Origin: Tychonema sp. LEGE 07203
GTDB taxonomy: Bacteria > Cyanobacteriota > Cyanobacteriia > Cyanobacteriales > Microcoleaceae
Length of the DNA: 64,000 bases
Direction: 5' to 3'
Assembly: GCF_015207285.1 (NCBI RefSeq)
Contig: NZ_JADEXD010000005.1
Coordinates: forward strand, 16,364 to 80,363
This document shows positions 50,912 to 61,228 of this stretch, piece after piece. The notes under the pieces are model-generated. The model was not told the DNA's origin. It saw only the letters and a list, made by a program, of their open reading frames with translations, and made no database searches. Positions within the stretch are counted from its first letter, which is position 1. Each line of letters starts with the position of its first letter. A program made the position numbers and the translations under genes.

Positions 50912-51628
50912 TTACTTTAAATTAAAGCCTATTTCTTCATTAATAGATCCGTCAGGCATGATTGCCCCCGACAGCACCGCACCTCTGAGATTTGTTCCCG
51001 TTAAAATAGCGCCTTCTAAATTAGAATTACTGAGATTTGTGACTTGTTTGGAACCTCTAAAAAAGAAGCTGTGCAAGTCCGCACCTGTCAAATTAGTGTC
51101 GGCTAAATTAGCATATTGTAAGTCAGCACCGTGCAGCGTCGCATCAGTTAAATTAGCTTCAGTGAGATTGCTTCCCCAAAGTCGAGAATCTAACAAGTTA
51201 GCATCTTGTAAATTGGCGCGGCTCAGATTGGCTAAGGTCAGATTGGCATCCCACAATTTGGTGCGGTTGAGATTAGCTTCTGTCAAATTTGCTCGACTGA
51301 GATTCGTACCCAAAATATCAGCATTGGCTAAATTAGCGCCGCTGAGATCTGCGCCAGAAAGGTCAGCATTTTTTAAGTTAGCACCGGACAAGTTAGCGCC
51401 GCTCAAGTTGGCGCCGCTCAAGTTGGCTTCAGTGAGATTACTTCCCCGCAAATCGACAGCGCTCAAATCGCACTGCTTCCACAGAAAGCTGACGCACCAA
51501 TTATCTTTTAATAGCTGATTCAAATCCTCTGCATTCGCAGCCATAACAGGAGGAGTAAAATAGAGGGTGAACGTGGCGATCGCCAGCACTGCCGCAGCTA
51601 AAGTTTTCAACCTCAAAACTCTGTTCAT
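50912..51628 (-). CDS. Secreted pentapeptide-repeat protein
   Basis: 238 residues from ATG 51628; a TTG at 51646 would add six. A signal peptide is present (LKTLAAAVLAIATFTLYFTP, then PVMA, cleavage near residue 31). Two cysteines occur early (WCVSFLWKQCDL), followed by about 30 A(N/D)LXX pentapeptide repeats such as ANLSGANLSGANL and the C-terminal GAILTGTNLRGAVL. The protein should be periplasmic or lumenal. It differs from the cytosolic pentapeptide protein at 37.5 kb by having a leader and by length. Confidence 0.9.
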   Translation of the reverse strand: MNRVLRLKTLAAAVLAIATFTLYFTPPVMAANAEDLNQLLKDNWCVSFLWKQCDLSAVDLRGSNLTEANLSGANLSGANLSGANLKNADLSGADLSGANLANADILGTNLSRANLTEANLNRTKLWDANLTLANLSRANLQDANLLDSRLWGSNLTEANLTDATLHGADLQYANLADTNLTGADLHSFFFRGSKQVTNLSNSNLEGAILTGTNLRGAVLSGAIMPDGSINEEIGFNLK

Positions 51629-51997
51629 TGACACTAATTTGCACAATAGATTCTTGATGTATAATCAAAGCATAGCAAATAACCTGCAACTTTCACCGGC
51701 AATATTACTTAAAAATCTTAGTGAAATGTCGATCGGGCTTGAGCCTGATACCAACTTAACTCAAACTGTCACGGGCGATCGCTCCCTCGCTAGAAACCCG
51801 GTTGTTTTGATGCCTCGCTCCTGTCTCCTTCCGCTCTCCCGATTTAGGCGGTTGCAGACGCAATTATCCCGGCACTGCGATCGGGATCACTAACTAAGCC
51901 CAACTATACTCACACAAGTTTGTGCCCGACAGTCACGAAATCCGATCAAATTTATCACCTTCCCAAGGGTACGGATATCACTGTCAGTAGCTCAAAT

Positions 51998-52753
51998 ATG
52001 GAGGAAAATGAGAGCATACAGTTAAACCCCAGCCCTCCGATGCCTACTATCCCCCTTCCCCCGAGTCAATTAGTTGTCACAACTATTCTCCAGTCGATCG
52101 AATCTTGGCGATTCTCTAATGTTGCAGGCAAAGTATTTTCCAGCGAGCCAGCGATCGCCCGAAAACAGGCAATTTTAAAGTTTACTACCAAAAAGTTTTA
52201 TACTCGGGGTTTAAAAAATCTCGAACGAGAAGACTTGCACGGTGCGATTAAAAATTTCACTGCCGCAATTAACCTCAATCCGCAATTCGCCCCAGCTTAC
52301 AACGATCGCGGTGTTGCCCGCTACAAATTAGGTTACAAACAGTCTGCTCTCGAAGATTTAACTACCGCGATCGAACTCAATCCTTACCGAGCCAAGTATT
52401 ACAGCAATCGGGGGTTTGTGCTGACTCGTTTGAAAGATTATACTGGGGCGATCGCCGATTACAACTCGGCACTAATGCTCAACCCCAATTTAGCCCAAGC
52501 TTACTTTAACCGAGGCGCGATCCGCCTGCAAATGGAAAATTCCCTGGCAGCACTAGCTGATTTTGAGTCAGCAATTCGTCTCGATCGCAATTTTGCTAAA
52601 GCTTATTTCAACCGAGGAGTCACTAGATACAAATTGAGAGAAGTTCAGGGAGCATTTGATGATTTTCAGAAGGCGGCAGGACTCTTCAACCAGCAGGGGA
52701 AAATGGATTATTACCAAGACGCAGTTTCTCAAATAAAAAAGCTGCGGTATTAG
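51998..52753 (+). CDS. TPR-repeat protein
   Basis: 251 residues from ATG 51998; a TTG at 51920 would give 277. The first 50 residues are Pro-rich (MEENESIQLNPSPPMPTIPL). About five tetratricopeptide repeats fill the rest, for example LEREDLHGAIKNFTAAINLN and YKQSALEDLTTAIELNPYRA, with LKDYTGAIADYNSALMLNPN and MENSLAALADFESAIRLDRN after them. It is likely a scaffold for protein-protein contact. No signal peptide. It is divergent from the secreted pentapeptide protein and its partner is unknown. Confidence 0.9.
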   Translation: MEENESIQLNPSPPMPTIPLPPSQLVVTTILQSIESWRFSNVAGKVFSSEPAIARKQAILKFTTKKFYTRGLKNLEREDLHGAIKNFTAAINLNPQFAPAYNDRGVARYKLGYKQSALEDLTTAIELNPYRAKYYSNRGFVLTRLKDYTGAIADYNSALMLNPNLAQAYFNRGAIRLQMENSLAALADFESAIRLDRNFAKAYFNRGVTRYKLREVQGAFDDFQKAAGLFNQQGKMDYYQDAVSQIKKLRY

Positions 52754-52839
52754 TTAAATTTGGGAATGGGGAATTAGGAATTGGCCGTCACAGGGAATTA
52801 GTAAGGTGCGCCACCAGCACCCTACACTTATAGTTAAAG

Positions 52840-54165
52840 TTAACCGATTCTGAAGGCAGCGTCGCCCACTGGCAAGTCATTGGGACGGGAAATAGTAGAA
52901 AAGTCAATTGCCAAAGCAGCACTTTGAACGGCAGCCGGAGCGGCATTTTGAACAACTGCCAAAGTAGCCCCGCCAAATTGAATTAAAGTGTTGCTTCCAG
53001 ATTGAGTAAATGCCAGGTTTGACAAACTGCTACCGCCAATGGCAATGCGATCGCCCTGGGCAGAGATAAAATCAGTAATTGTATCTGTTTCTCCACTACC
53101 TGCGATTAAAACAAAAGTATCTGCACCAGCGCCGCCAGTGAGAGTATTGTTGCCTGCATCTCCCATCAAAATATCATTGCCATCGCCACCAATTAGAACA
53201 TCATTTCCTTTACCGCCTCTCAAAAAGTCGTTACCGGCATCGCCATTGATATTATCGTCGCCGAGATTTCCGTTGATAATATCGTTACCAAAACCGCCGC
53301 TAATAAAGTCGTTACCTTTGCCGCCTCTGAGAAAGTCGTCGCCTGCTTCGCCCGTGAGGGTATCATTGCCTTGGGTGCCGTTAATTGCATCATCAACCGG
53401 TGAACCGACGATGCGATCGTTTCCGCTACCTCCCAGTACACCGCTGGGGTTTTGCTGAGAGTCTTGCGAAGTGACTTGATAGTTGTTCGGGGCATCAGGC
53501 AATCTGAGCGCTCGCAAAGATAGATTTACGAAATTGGTAGTATTAATGAAATTGTTGAGTACATTAACATCGTTAATGATGCTAGAAACCCGACTGGGGA
53601 CAATTCCTGCAACGACTTTGGCGCTAGAAATGCGATCGCCCTGCTGCACCGCGTTAACCGTTTCAAAACCTTGAATAACGTTGCCAAAAACAGCATAATT
53701 GCCGTCCAAAAACGGCAAAGTATCCAAAGCAAAATAAAACTGCGAAGAAGCCGAATTCAAAGCAGTAGCACGAGCCATTGCCACGGCACCTACAGTGTGT
53801 TTCAACTGCGGCGTCTGGCTGACAATTTGGTTGTAAACAGGTTGCGCCGCCCCTTGCGGCTTGATTTCCAAAGGAATAAAACGCGACTGATTAGTATCCG
53901 GGTCAATAAAATTACCCGTTCCCAATTGACTCGCTGGAATTGTAGTATCTTTGCTGCGCGGATCGCCTCCTTGCACCACAAAAGGATCGGGCTGGCGCAC
54001 AACTCGGTGAAACATCACCCCATCGTAGATACCCCGTTCAACTAAATCAACAAAATTGCCAGCGGTAATCGGGGCATTAGTGCCGTCTACTTCGATCGCA
54101 ACGGGTTGACCGTTAATTACCTGGACTACAATAGCTTTGCCTGTTAACGGAAGTGCAGCGCTCAT
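52840..54165 (-). CDS. Cyclophilin-type peptidyl-prolyl isomerase fused to RTX calcium-binding repeats
   Basis: 441 residues. The N-terminal domain (about 8-205) is a cyclophilin: GVMFHRVVRQPDPFVVQGGD with Phe52/His53/Arg54, and later PFLDGNYAVFGNVIQGFETV. Residues about 247-345 are RTX nonapeptides such as GGSGNDRIVG, GGKGNDFISGGFGND and GGDGNDILMGDAGN, which bind calcium. After them, GAGADTFVLIAGSGETDTIT and DFISAQGDRIAIGG form the capping region common in type I-secreted proteins. There is no N-terminal signal peptide, so secretion, if any, would be by a type I system, typical of RTX proteins. No transporter gene is adjacent. The pairing of a foldase with RTX repeats is unusual. Confidence 0.9.
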   Translation of the reverse strand: MSAALPLTGKAIVVQVINGQPVAIEVDGTNAPITAGNFVDLVERGIYDGVMFHRVVRQPDPFVVQGGDPRSKDTTIPASQLGTGNFIDPDTNQSRFIPLEIKPQGAAQPVYNQIVSQTPQLKHTVGAVAMARATALNSASSQFYFALDTLPFLDGNYAVFGNVIQGFETVNAVQQGDRISSAKVVAGIVPSRVSSIINDVNVLNNFINTTNFVNLSLRALRLPDAPNNYQVTSQDSQQNPSGVLGGSGNDRIVGSPVDDAINGTQGNDTLTGEAGDDFLRGGKGNDFISGGFGNDIINGNLGDDNINGDAGNDFLRGGKGNDVLIGGDGNDILMGDAGNNTLTGGAGADTFVLIAGSGETDTITDFISAQGDRIAIGGSSLSNLAFTQSGSNTLIQFGGATLAVVQNAAPAAVQSAALAIDFSTISRPNDLPVGDAAFRIG

Positions 54166-54406
54166 AAGTAAATTGTGATTTGAGTGAGTTATCTTTGGCT
54201 TTTGATACCAAATCCGAGTAGAGTGCCCCCTTTATTGTTTAGCCCGCAGAGGCGGACATCCTTTGTCTAATTCCGGTTTTAAGCGCCGAATCATCAAAGG
54301 GTTGCTAAGGCCGGACTTGGGTTTGAGAAGCAATCCGCGAATTGCCCCTACCCATTTAATCAGAAAACTGTAAACTTGTGTTAAGTACAGTTCTAGTTGT
54401 GAATTT

Positions 54407-54958
54407 ATGATTTCCCGCCGCAAGTTTTTTAGCACTTTATTGGCAATTTGTCTAGTCTGTTTGAGTTTTAATTTTGCCGCCCCTGCCTTTGCCCTCGGCG
54501 GCAAGCTGCCGGCGGTGAATCAAGCCGCACCGGATTTTAGTTTGCCGACAAACAGCGGCGAGGGACAAGTGTCGCTGTCCGATTATCGCGGTAAGTGGCT
54601 GGTAGTCTATTTCTATCCCAAAGATTTTACATCGGGTTGTACGATCGAAGCGCGTCGATTCCAGCAAGACTTGCCGAAATACTTGGCCAAGAACACTCAA
54701 ATTATCGGCATCAGCGCTGATGATGTCAACTCCCACGCAGAATTTTGCGATTCTGAAGGTTTGAAATTTCCGCTGTTAGCCGATACTGACGGCAATGTGA
54801 GTAAAGCTTACGGTTCTTGGATGAGTTTTATTTCGGCGCGGCACAGTTTTATTATTGACCCTGAAGGCATTTTGCGGGAAACTTTTGTTAAGGTTAACCC
54901 AACGATTCACTCCCAAGAAGTGTTGGCTCGTTTAGGCGAATTGCAGGCCCAGGGGTAA
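54407..54958 (+). CDS. PrxQ/BCP-type peroxiredoxin with leader peptide, lacking the nearby resolving Cys
   Basis: 183 residues. A signal peptide precedes the domain (RRKFFSTLLAICLVCLSFNF, then APAFA; cleavage near 29), so it acts in the periplasm or thylakoid lumen. The peroxidatic Cys78 lies in YPKDFTSGCTIEARRF. In most BCP/PrxQ proteins a second Cys follows five residues later (CxxxxC); here that place is Arg. Another Cys at 114 (HAEFCDSEG) could resolve or the enzyme may be 1-Cys. The remainder, PLLADTDGNVSKAYG and FIIDPEGILRETF, is standard. A nested hairpin follows at 54987. Confidence 0.92.
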   Translation: MISRRKFFSTLLAICLVCLSFNFAAPAFALGGKLPAVNQAAPDFSLPTNSGEGQVSLSDYRGKWLVVYFYPKDFTSGCTIEARRFQQDLPKYLAKNTQIIGISADDVNSHAEFCDSEGLKFPLLADTDGNVSKAYGSWMSFISARHSFIIDPEGILRETFVKVNPTIHSQEVLARLGELQAQG

Positions 54959-54986
54959 TACCTGCGGCCCAACCGCAATCAAGTAG

Positions 54987-55050
54987 GTGCGATCGAGAGG
55001 AATCCAAGTCCTCTGCATTTTCCCAGGACTTGCATTTTTCTCGATCGCAC
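54987..55050. terminator. Nested hairpin between prxQ and psiE
   Basis: Outer 12-bp arms GTGCGATCGAGA and TCTCGATCGCAC (54987-54998, 55039-55050) enclose an inner 8-bp pair CAAGTCCT/AGGACTTG (55005-55012, 55025-55032). It sits between convergent genes and probably ends both. Confidence 0.75.
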
Positions 55051-55147
55051 GTTATCATGTTTATTTTATAGAAAGCCCGGTTCGTAACGCGGTTAATCTC
55101 TAGAAAAAATGCTAAATCTCCAATCTCGAATCGCCTGTGCGCTGTAC

Positions 55148-55690
55148 TCAATGAGAATTAAAATTGCTATTGACTGCCACAGGATCGGAAGAAGATTCAG
55201 ACTCTAACTGATTCTTCCTTTTTTTAGAAAAACGGCGTTCCGGGTCAATTCCCTCAAAGGTTGGCGGCAACCAAACTCGGACTACCAACAACACTGCCAA
55301 AACCAGCAAAAATGATCCTGTTGATAATATTTGAACCCAGGGAGTTTCCAGCACTCCCCGCACGATAACTTCTCGCAAAACTGATACAATACAAACTTCT
55401 ACAGCCACACCTATCGAAACGCGCTGCTCTTGCAAATAAATAATTAGCAGCCGAAATAATTCCACCAAAACTAATAAAAATAGAATATCTGCCGTCACTA
55501 GCTGAAAATCCAAAGGAGGCAACAGCGAGAAAAACATTTCTCGCAGTTCGATGACCATAAAGCAGAACAAACCGATACACAAAGAAATTACAATTAAATC
55601 TTGAACAGTTTCGAGACCGCTGACTATTAGTTTTAGATTCAACCACTGCGGGGGGTTAGTTGTCTGATGATTGTTTGAACGGTTTTCCAT
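55148..55690 (-). CDS. psiE: Phosphate-starvation-inducible PsiE-family membrane protein
   Basis: 180 residues from ATG 55690, which has an AGGAG seven bases upstream; TTG 55705 is less likely. About four membrane segments: QDLIVISLCIGLFCFMVIEL, LVTADILFLLVLVELFRLLI, IGVAVEVCIVSVLREVIVRG and ILSTGSFLLVLAVLLVVRVW. The sequence REMFF and the EVCIVSVLREVIVRG stretch are characteristic of PsiE. The role is unknown; in E. coli it is under PhoB. I do not see a Pho box. The C-terminus is a charged tail (FSKKRKNQLESES). Confidence 0.85.
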   Translation of the reverse strand: MENRSNNHQTTNPPQWLNLKLIVSGLETVQDLIVISLCIGLFCFMVIELREMFFSLLPPLDFQLVTADILFLLVLVELFRLLIIYLQEQRVSIGVAVEVCIVSVLREVIVRGVLETPWVQILSTGSFLLVLAVLLVVRVWLPPTFEGIDPERRFSKKRKNQLESESSSDPVAVNSNFNSH

Positions 55691-56067
55691 TGCCAGCTCC
55701 TGCAATCTGTTTGCTCTGCTTACAGCTTAAGTTAAATCGAGCCGATCTTTGACAAAAAATAGGTTTAATTTATTTATAACCACCATCAAACTTGGCTTTG
55801 TTGACAAAAATTCCACAAATTTTTATTTATCGCGCAGGTGGGTTGACATTATAGCAATGTTTGTGCTGCATGAAATATGGTATTAGTAGATTTGGTGAAA
55901 ACCTGAATTCAAAATCCTAAAATGCTGCAACTGAGATAAAATATGAAAAGTGTAAAGAATTATTTACGACAGCTTGATAAACTCAAGCTAGGGACTCTAG
56001 GCTCAAATTACAGAAAAGCCGGAAAGTCAACTCAAAAACAAAAGCCACCCAGAGAGGATTGAACACA
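55691..56067. other. Region upstream of sodB
   Basis: 377 bp between divergent psiE and sodB. A/T-rich with TTGACA at 55842-55848 but no convincing -10 at the correct spacing. No repeat or RNA motif recognised; nothing that looks like an iron-box. Confidence 0.35.
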
Positions 56068-56670
56068 ATGGCATTTACACTTGCACCATTACCCTTCGCC
56101 GCTGACGCCTTAGAGTCAGATCATATGTCGGCCAAGACCTTTTCGTTCCACCACGACAAGCACCACGCTGCTTACGTGACCAACCTCAACAAACTGATTG
56201 AAGGGACGGAAATGGCGGGCAAATCCCTTGAAGAAATTGTCAAGGCATCTGCTAAAGACCCGTCCAAATCAGGCATTTTCAACAATGCAGGTCAAGTTTG
56301 GAACCACAATTTCTTTTGGAAGTCGCTCAAGCCGGACGGCGGCGGCACTCCGACAGGAGCTTTAGCTGAGAAAATCAACGCCGACTTTGGCAGCTTCGAC
56401 AAATTCAAGGAAGAATTCAAGACTGCTGCGACAACTCAGTTCGGCAGCGGCTGGGCTTGGTTGGTTTTGGACAACGGTACTTTGAAAGTTACCAAAACTG
56501 CGAACGCCGACACTCCGATAGCACACGGCCAAACTCCGTTGCTGACTTTGGATGTGTGGGAACACGCTTATTATTTGGATTTCCAAAACCGCCGTCCCGA
56601 TTACATTGCTAATTTCTTGGATAATTTGGCTAACTGGGATTTCGCAGCAGCAAATTTGGCTGCGGCTTAG
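56068..56670 (+). CDS. sodB: Iron superoxide dismutase (SodB)
   Basis: 200 residues from ATG 56068; TTG 56059 lies in frame but is less suitable. Metal ligands are His28 (KTFSFHHDKHHAAYV), His in WNHNFFWKS, and the Asp/His pair in LDVWEHAYYLDF. The residues FGSGWAWLVLDNGTLKV and AHGQTPLLTLDVWEHAYYLD are iron-type rather than manganese-type in my reading. It dismutates superoxide in the cytosol. An AGAGAGG sequence precedes the start. A terminator hairpin begins 17 bases after the stop. Confidence 0.96.
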   Translation: MAFTLAPLPFAADALESDHMSAKTFSFHHDKHHAAYVTNLNKLIEGTEMAGKSLEEIVKASAKDPSKSGIFNNAGQVWNHNFFWKSLKPDGGGTPTGALAEKINADFGSFDKFKEEFKTAATTQFGSGWAWLVLDNGTLKVTKTANADTPIAHGQTPLLTLDVWEHAYYLDFQNRRPDYIANFLDNLANWDFAAANLAAA

Positions 56671-56686
56671 TAGCATAGGGGTTTGA

Positions 56687-56724
56687 GGAGTTGCATTCGT
56701 CTCGGTAGAGAGGAATGCAACTCC
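56687..56724 (+). terminator. sodB terminator hairpin
   Basis: GGAGTTGCATTC and its exact complement GAATGCAACTCC, 14 bases apart, followed by TTGTTG. A 12-bp stem. Confidence 0.8.
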
Positions 56725-56850
56725 TTGTTGAGAGATGGCGAAGCCGATCGCCCAGCCGAGCAGTGCTAAAAATTTTCTGAAATTGTGTTATAGTCGAAAA
56801 GGTAACTATTTTACTTTACGAATTTTGTAGTTTTAGTGGCTGTTCGCGCG

Positions 56851-57144
56851 ATGACCTCTTCACCAACCATAGCACCCGTTCGATCGAGTCAAGTTACCCG
56901 CAAGCCTTATCCCAACTATCGGGTAATAGTCCTCAACGACGATTTCAACACATTTCAGCACGTCGTGGAATGTTTGACGAAATACATTCCAGGGATGACG
57001 AGCGATTTAGCTTGGAAACTCGCCAACCAAATCCACAACGAAGGCCAGGCCACCGTCTGGGTTGGCCCGCAAGAACAAGCAGAACTTTATCATATGCAAT
57101 TGAGCCGTGCTGGACTGACAATGGCTCCGCTAGAGTCTACTTAA
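56851..57144 (+). CDS. clpS: ATP-dependent Clp protease adaptor ClpS
   Basis: 97 residues from ATG 56851; GTG 56836 would add five. The core is YRVIVLNDDFNTFQHVVECL, then KYIPGMTSDLAWKLANQIHN and ATVWVGPQEQAELYHMQLSR. The negative NDD and the following hydrophobic pocket bind N-degron residues and dock on ClpC. It recognises N-terminal Leu, Phe, Trp or Tyr and steers them to ClpCP. Only one ClpS is seen here. A 7-bp repeat array begins about 50 bp after the stop. Confidence 0.95.
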   Translation: MTSSPTIAPVRSSQVTRKPYPNYRVIVLNDDFNTFQHVVECLTKYIPGMTSDLAWKLANQIHNEGQATVWVGPQEQAELYHMQLSRAGLTMAPLEST

Positions 57145-57195
57145 AATTCTTTAGAGGCGCGAAAGTTCTACTGTTTGTCGCTACTTAATCTCAAA

Positions 57196-57535
57196 GTGTT
57201 CTGACTACTGTTAACTGTTAACTGTTAACTGTTAACTGTTAACTGACTACTGTTAACTGTTAACTGTTAACTGTTAACTGTTAACTGTTAACTGTTAACT
57301 GACTACTGTCAACTGTTAACTGACTAATGACTTGCAGACTAATGACTGTTAACTAATAACTAATAACTAATAACTAATGACTGTTAACTAATAACTAATA
57401 ACTAATAACTAATAACTAATAACTAATAACTAACAACTAACAACTAATAACTACTGACTACTGACTAATAACTAATAACTAATAACTAATAACTACTGAC
57501 TAATGACTACTGACTAATGACTACTGACTACTGAC

Positions 57536-57537
<2 letters not shown>
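57196..57537. repeat. Heptamer array (TTAACTG / TAACTAA), 340 bp
   Basis: The longest array in the window: mostly TTAACTG units, then TAACTAA and CTACTGA units, occasionally changed. These are STRR-type repeats of cyanobacteria. The array touches the 3' end of the tocopherol cyclase gene. Confidence 0.9.
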
Positions 57538-58800
<1,263 letters not shown>

Positions 58801-58850
58801 CCAATGACTACTGACTACTGACCCATTACCAATATGATAGAAGATTAATT

Positions 58851-59432
58851 ATGACTTTAGCACTTTGGCGAGAGCCTTTAGCCCGATCTCTGCACCGCAA
58901 CCGCAGTCTTGCTTTTGCCCGCTACTTGCAATTAGCAACTGTTCGCACTGACGGGCGTCCGGCTAACCGCACTGTGGTGTTTCGAGGCTTTTTAGGAGAT
59001 ACTAATCGGTTGAAATTTATTACTGATATTCGCAGTCAAAAGGTAGAGGAAATTAACCTCTATCCTTGGGGGGAGATTTGCTGGTATTTCCCGAAGACTC
59101 GGGAACAATTTCGGATTGCTGGACAACTGATTTTGGTGCGGAAAGACGATGCAGATTCCGAGTTGTACTCGTCGCGGCGCACAGCTTGGCAGGAGCTTTC
59201 TGAGGCGGCTCGACATCAGTTTGCTTGGCCGGCTCCGGGGGAAGACAAGGCGCCGGCTGGTGCTTTTGATTCTGCTTCCCCAGATGCTCGCGAGCCGCTG
59301 CCGAATTTTTGTTTGCTGTTGTTGGAACCGGAAACGGTGGATTTGTTGGATTTGCGGGGGGAACCGCAGAACCGATCGCTTTACGGGCGCGACGGGGTGG
59401 GAAATTGGTTGGTGCGATCGGTCAATCCTTGA
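58851..59432 (+). CDS. PPOX-class FMN-binding flavoprotein
   Basis: 193 residues of the pyridoxamine-phosphate-oxidase-like split-barrel fold: LALWREPLARSLHRNRSLAF, FARYLQLATVRTDGRPANRT (FMN-binding strand), then VFRGFLGDTNRLKFITDIRS and EICWYFPKTREQFRIAGQL. This is the subfamily found widely in cyanobacteria without a demonstrated substrate (the type containing Npun_F5749). It probably binds FMN; enzymatic role unknown. The gene stands alone, flanked on both sides by short repeat arrays, and diverges from the tocopherol cyclase gene. Confidence 0.87.
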   Translation: MTLALWREPLARSLHRNRSLAFARYLQLATVRTDGRPANRTVVFRGFLGDTNRLKFITDIRSQKVEEINLYPWGEICWYFPKTREQFRIAGQLILVRKDDADSELYSSRRTAWQELSEAARHQFAWPAPGEDKAPAGAFDSASPDAREPLPNFCLLLLEPETVDLLDLRGEPQNRSLYGRDGVGNWLVRSVNP

Positions 59433-59434
59433 AG

Positions 59435-59550
59435 TCAGTTGGCAGTAGTCAGTTGGCAGTAGTCAGTTGGCAGTAGTTAACAGTTAACAGTCAACAGTTA
59501 ACAGTTAACAATTCCTCAATTACCAATGACTACTGACTAATAACTACTGA
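59435..59550. repeat. Heptamer array after the PPOX gene
   Basis: CAGTAGT / TTGGCAGTAGT units, then AACAGTT units; begins three bases after the stop codon. Confidence 0.8.
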
Positions 59551-59562
59551 CTAATTCAATTT

Positions 59563-60372
59563 TTAGATACCGGTGCCGTCGAAAAATTCTTGAATTGCTT
59601 TATCTTTTAACTCACAAGCGGTGGGAGCAATTTGGGGTTTTTCAGCTAGGGCTACATTGCTGGTTTTGTTTAAAGTTGGGAATGCTGAATGGGAATTGGG
59701 AACTGAATTTAAGGAGACAGATTCTTGAGGAAGCAAACTTTTTACTTGCTGTTCGAGGGATTCAATGCGATCGAGCAAAGAGCGAATTACTACAGCTTCG
59801 GAATCTGGCAAACTGCCGTGTTCTAAGGGGTTGACGCGCACTCCCGATCGATATACGATGCGGCCGGGAATCCCTACCACCGTGCAGTCTGATGGTACGT
59901 CGCGGAGGACTACGGAACCTGCGCCGATGCGAACGTTGTTGCCAATTAGCAGATTTCCGAGAACCTTGGCGCCGGCACCGACAACTACGTTTTCGCCGAC
60001 GGTAGGGTGACGCTTGCCGCTTTCTTTGCCTGTGCCTCCTAGGGTGACACCTTGGTAAATTAGGGCAAAATCGCCGATTATCGCTGTTTCGCCGATTACA
60101 ACCCCCATACCGTGGTCGATGAAGACGCTTTTGCCGATCGTTGCCCCTGGGTGAATTTCAATTCCGGTCAAAAAGCGAGCAATGTGGGAAATCAAGCGGG
60201 GGATCAAGGGAAGTCCCAGTAAATAAAGCCAGTGTGCGAGGCGGTGCAGCACTAGGGCCTGAAGACCTGGGTAACAAAATAAAACTTCCAGCCAGTTGCG
60301 AGCGGCAGGGTCGCGGTCGAAAATTATACTGAAGTCAGCTTTAAGGGTATGAAGCACTTTCGGAGTTTCCAA
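59563..60372 (-). CDS. cysE: Serine O-acetyltransferase (CysE)
   Basis: 269 residues. It acetylates L-serine in cysteine synthesis. The helical N-domain ([20 protein letters not shown]) is followed by the left-handed beta-helix: [40 protein letters not shown] with the catalytic-His turn around IDHGMGV, and the C-terminal [10 protein letters not shown]. The last 60 residues ([20 protein letters not shown]) are a coiled-coil-like tail beyond the usual end, and the protein finishes EFFDGTGI. The usual tail-binding to CysK ends in Ile, which is present. No cysK nearby. Confidence 0.95.
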   Translation of the reverse strand: METPKVLHTLKADFSIIFDRDPAARNWLEVLFCYPGLQALVLHRLAHWLYLLGLPLIPRLISHIARFLTGIEIHPGATIGKSVFIDHGMGVVIGETAIIGDFALIYQGVTLGGTGKESGKRHPTVGENVVVGAGAKVLGNLLIGNNVRIGAGSVVLRDVPSDCTVVGIPGRIVYRSGVRVNPLEHGSLPDSEAVVIRSLLDRIESLEQQVKSLLPQESVSLNSVPNSHSAFPTLNKTSNVALAEKPQIAPTACELKDKAIQEFFDGTGI

Positions 60373-60515
60373 TTTTGGTTTAACACGCCACTTTCAATTT
60401 TACAATTTTACTGGATTAGGGAAGTTAGCGGTCGATCGGTCGATTGGGGAGTGGGGGAGAATTTGAGGATACGACGGAATATTTTAGCGTCCCCATCCTA
60501 GAGCGTCCCTGCGTT

Positions 60516-61001
60516 CTATTCCTGTACTGAGATTGTATAGTTAGACTTGACTCCGGGTTGGAGTGTGCCGACCCAAATTCTATAAGATCCTGCTTGCCAG
60601 TCTGCATCAACAATGGTGGCATCTTTATTCTGACCTGTATCGTCTCCGCAGCGCACGCCGTTACCGGGACCTTGTACGAGTAAGGTTGTGTCCTTGCCTC
60701 CGCTGTTGACTTGGATTGTGAGTTTTGAAAAGTTTTCCTGCAAGGTTATAATGTGGTCGGGAGTAGGAGTGGCAAAACCCAAACATTTGTTTTTGTGGCG
60801 ATCGGCGTTGGCAATGGCAGATAGAGAGTACGTTCCGCCTGTGGAACCTCTCAACATTGCTGTTGGGGAGTCAAAACCTCGCGATAAATTTAATGTGCCA
60901 AAATTGGCTGTTTCTGCTAAAACTGGTAGGGTGGCGATCGCAGCTAAGAGGGCAGCTAAGAGCGCACTGTTTTTGAAATGGGTTCCTGGATTTAATAACA
61001 T
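60516..61001 (-). CDS. Secreted protein with a PPC-like beta domain
   Basis: 161 residues from ATG 61001; an upstream GTG/ATG would lengthen it by six. The signal peptide is KNSALLAALLAAIATLPVLA, ending near residue 29. The mature part resembles bacterial pre-peptidase C-terminal (PPC) domains: GGTYSLSAIANADRHKNKCL, ITLQENFSKLTIQVNSGGKD and SYRIWVGTLQPGVKSNYTIS. Two Cys residues (KNKCLGF and VRCGDD) may form a disulfide. Function unknown; secreted or periplasmic. Divergent from the small membrane protein at 61229. Confidence 0.82.
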   Translation of the reverse strand: MLLNPGTHFKNSALLAALLAAIATLPVLAETANFGTLNLSRGFDSPTAMLRGSTGGTYSLSAIANADRHKNKCLGFATPTPDHIITLQENFSKLTIQVNSGGKDTTLLVQGPGNGVRCGDDTGQNKDATIVDADWQAGSYRIWVGTLQPGVKSNYTISVQE

Positions 61002-61228
61002 GGCAATACTCCTTGTCACAACTTACAATTACAACTCAGAATTTTCCCCTCCCAGCCCCAAGCATCTGAATCTCTAGATCGCGAACAATTTTTTGTAATT
61101 TGTTCAAAACATCCTAGATTCTGTTTTTTATGTTTATCAGAAAAACACCTGTGCGATCGCCCTCGCTCGTGCCACTGCGAGTTCTGCCACAGGCGCTAGA
61201 CTCACACCCAAAATTATACGCTCTCAAG

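Noticed and set aside
54232..54504. Basic 90-codon minus-strand frame overlapping the peroxiredoxin gene start
   Set aside because: It overlaps the clearly coding peroxiredoxin leader on the other strand and is Lys/Leu-rich without family match.
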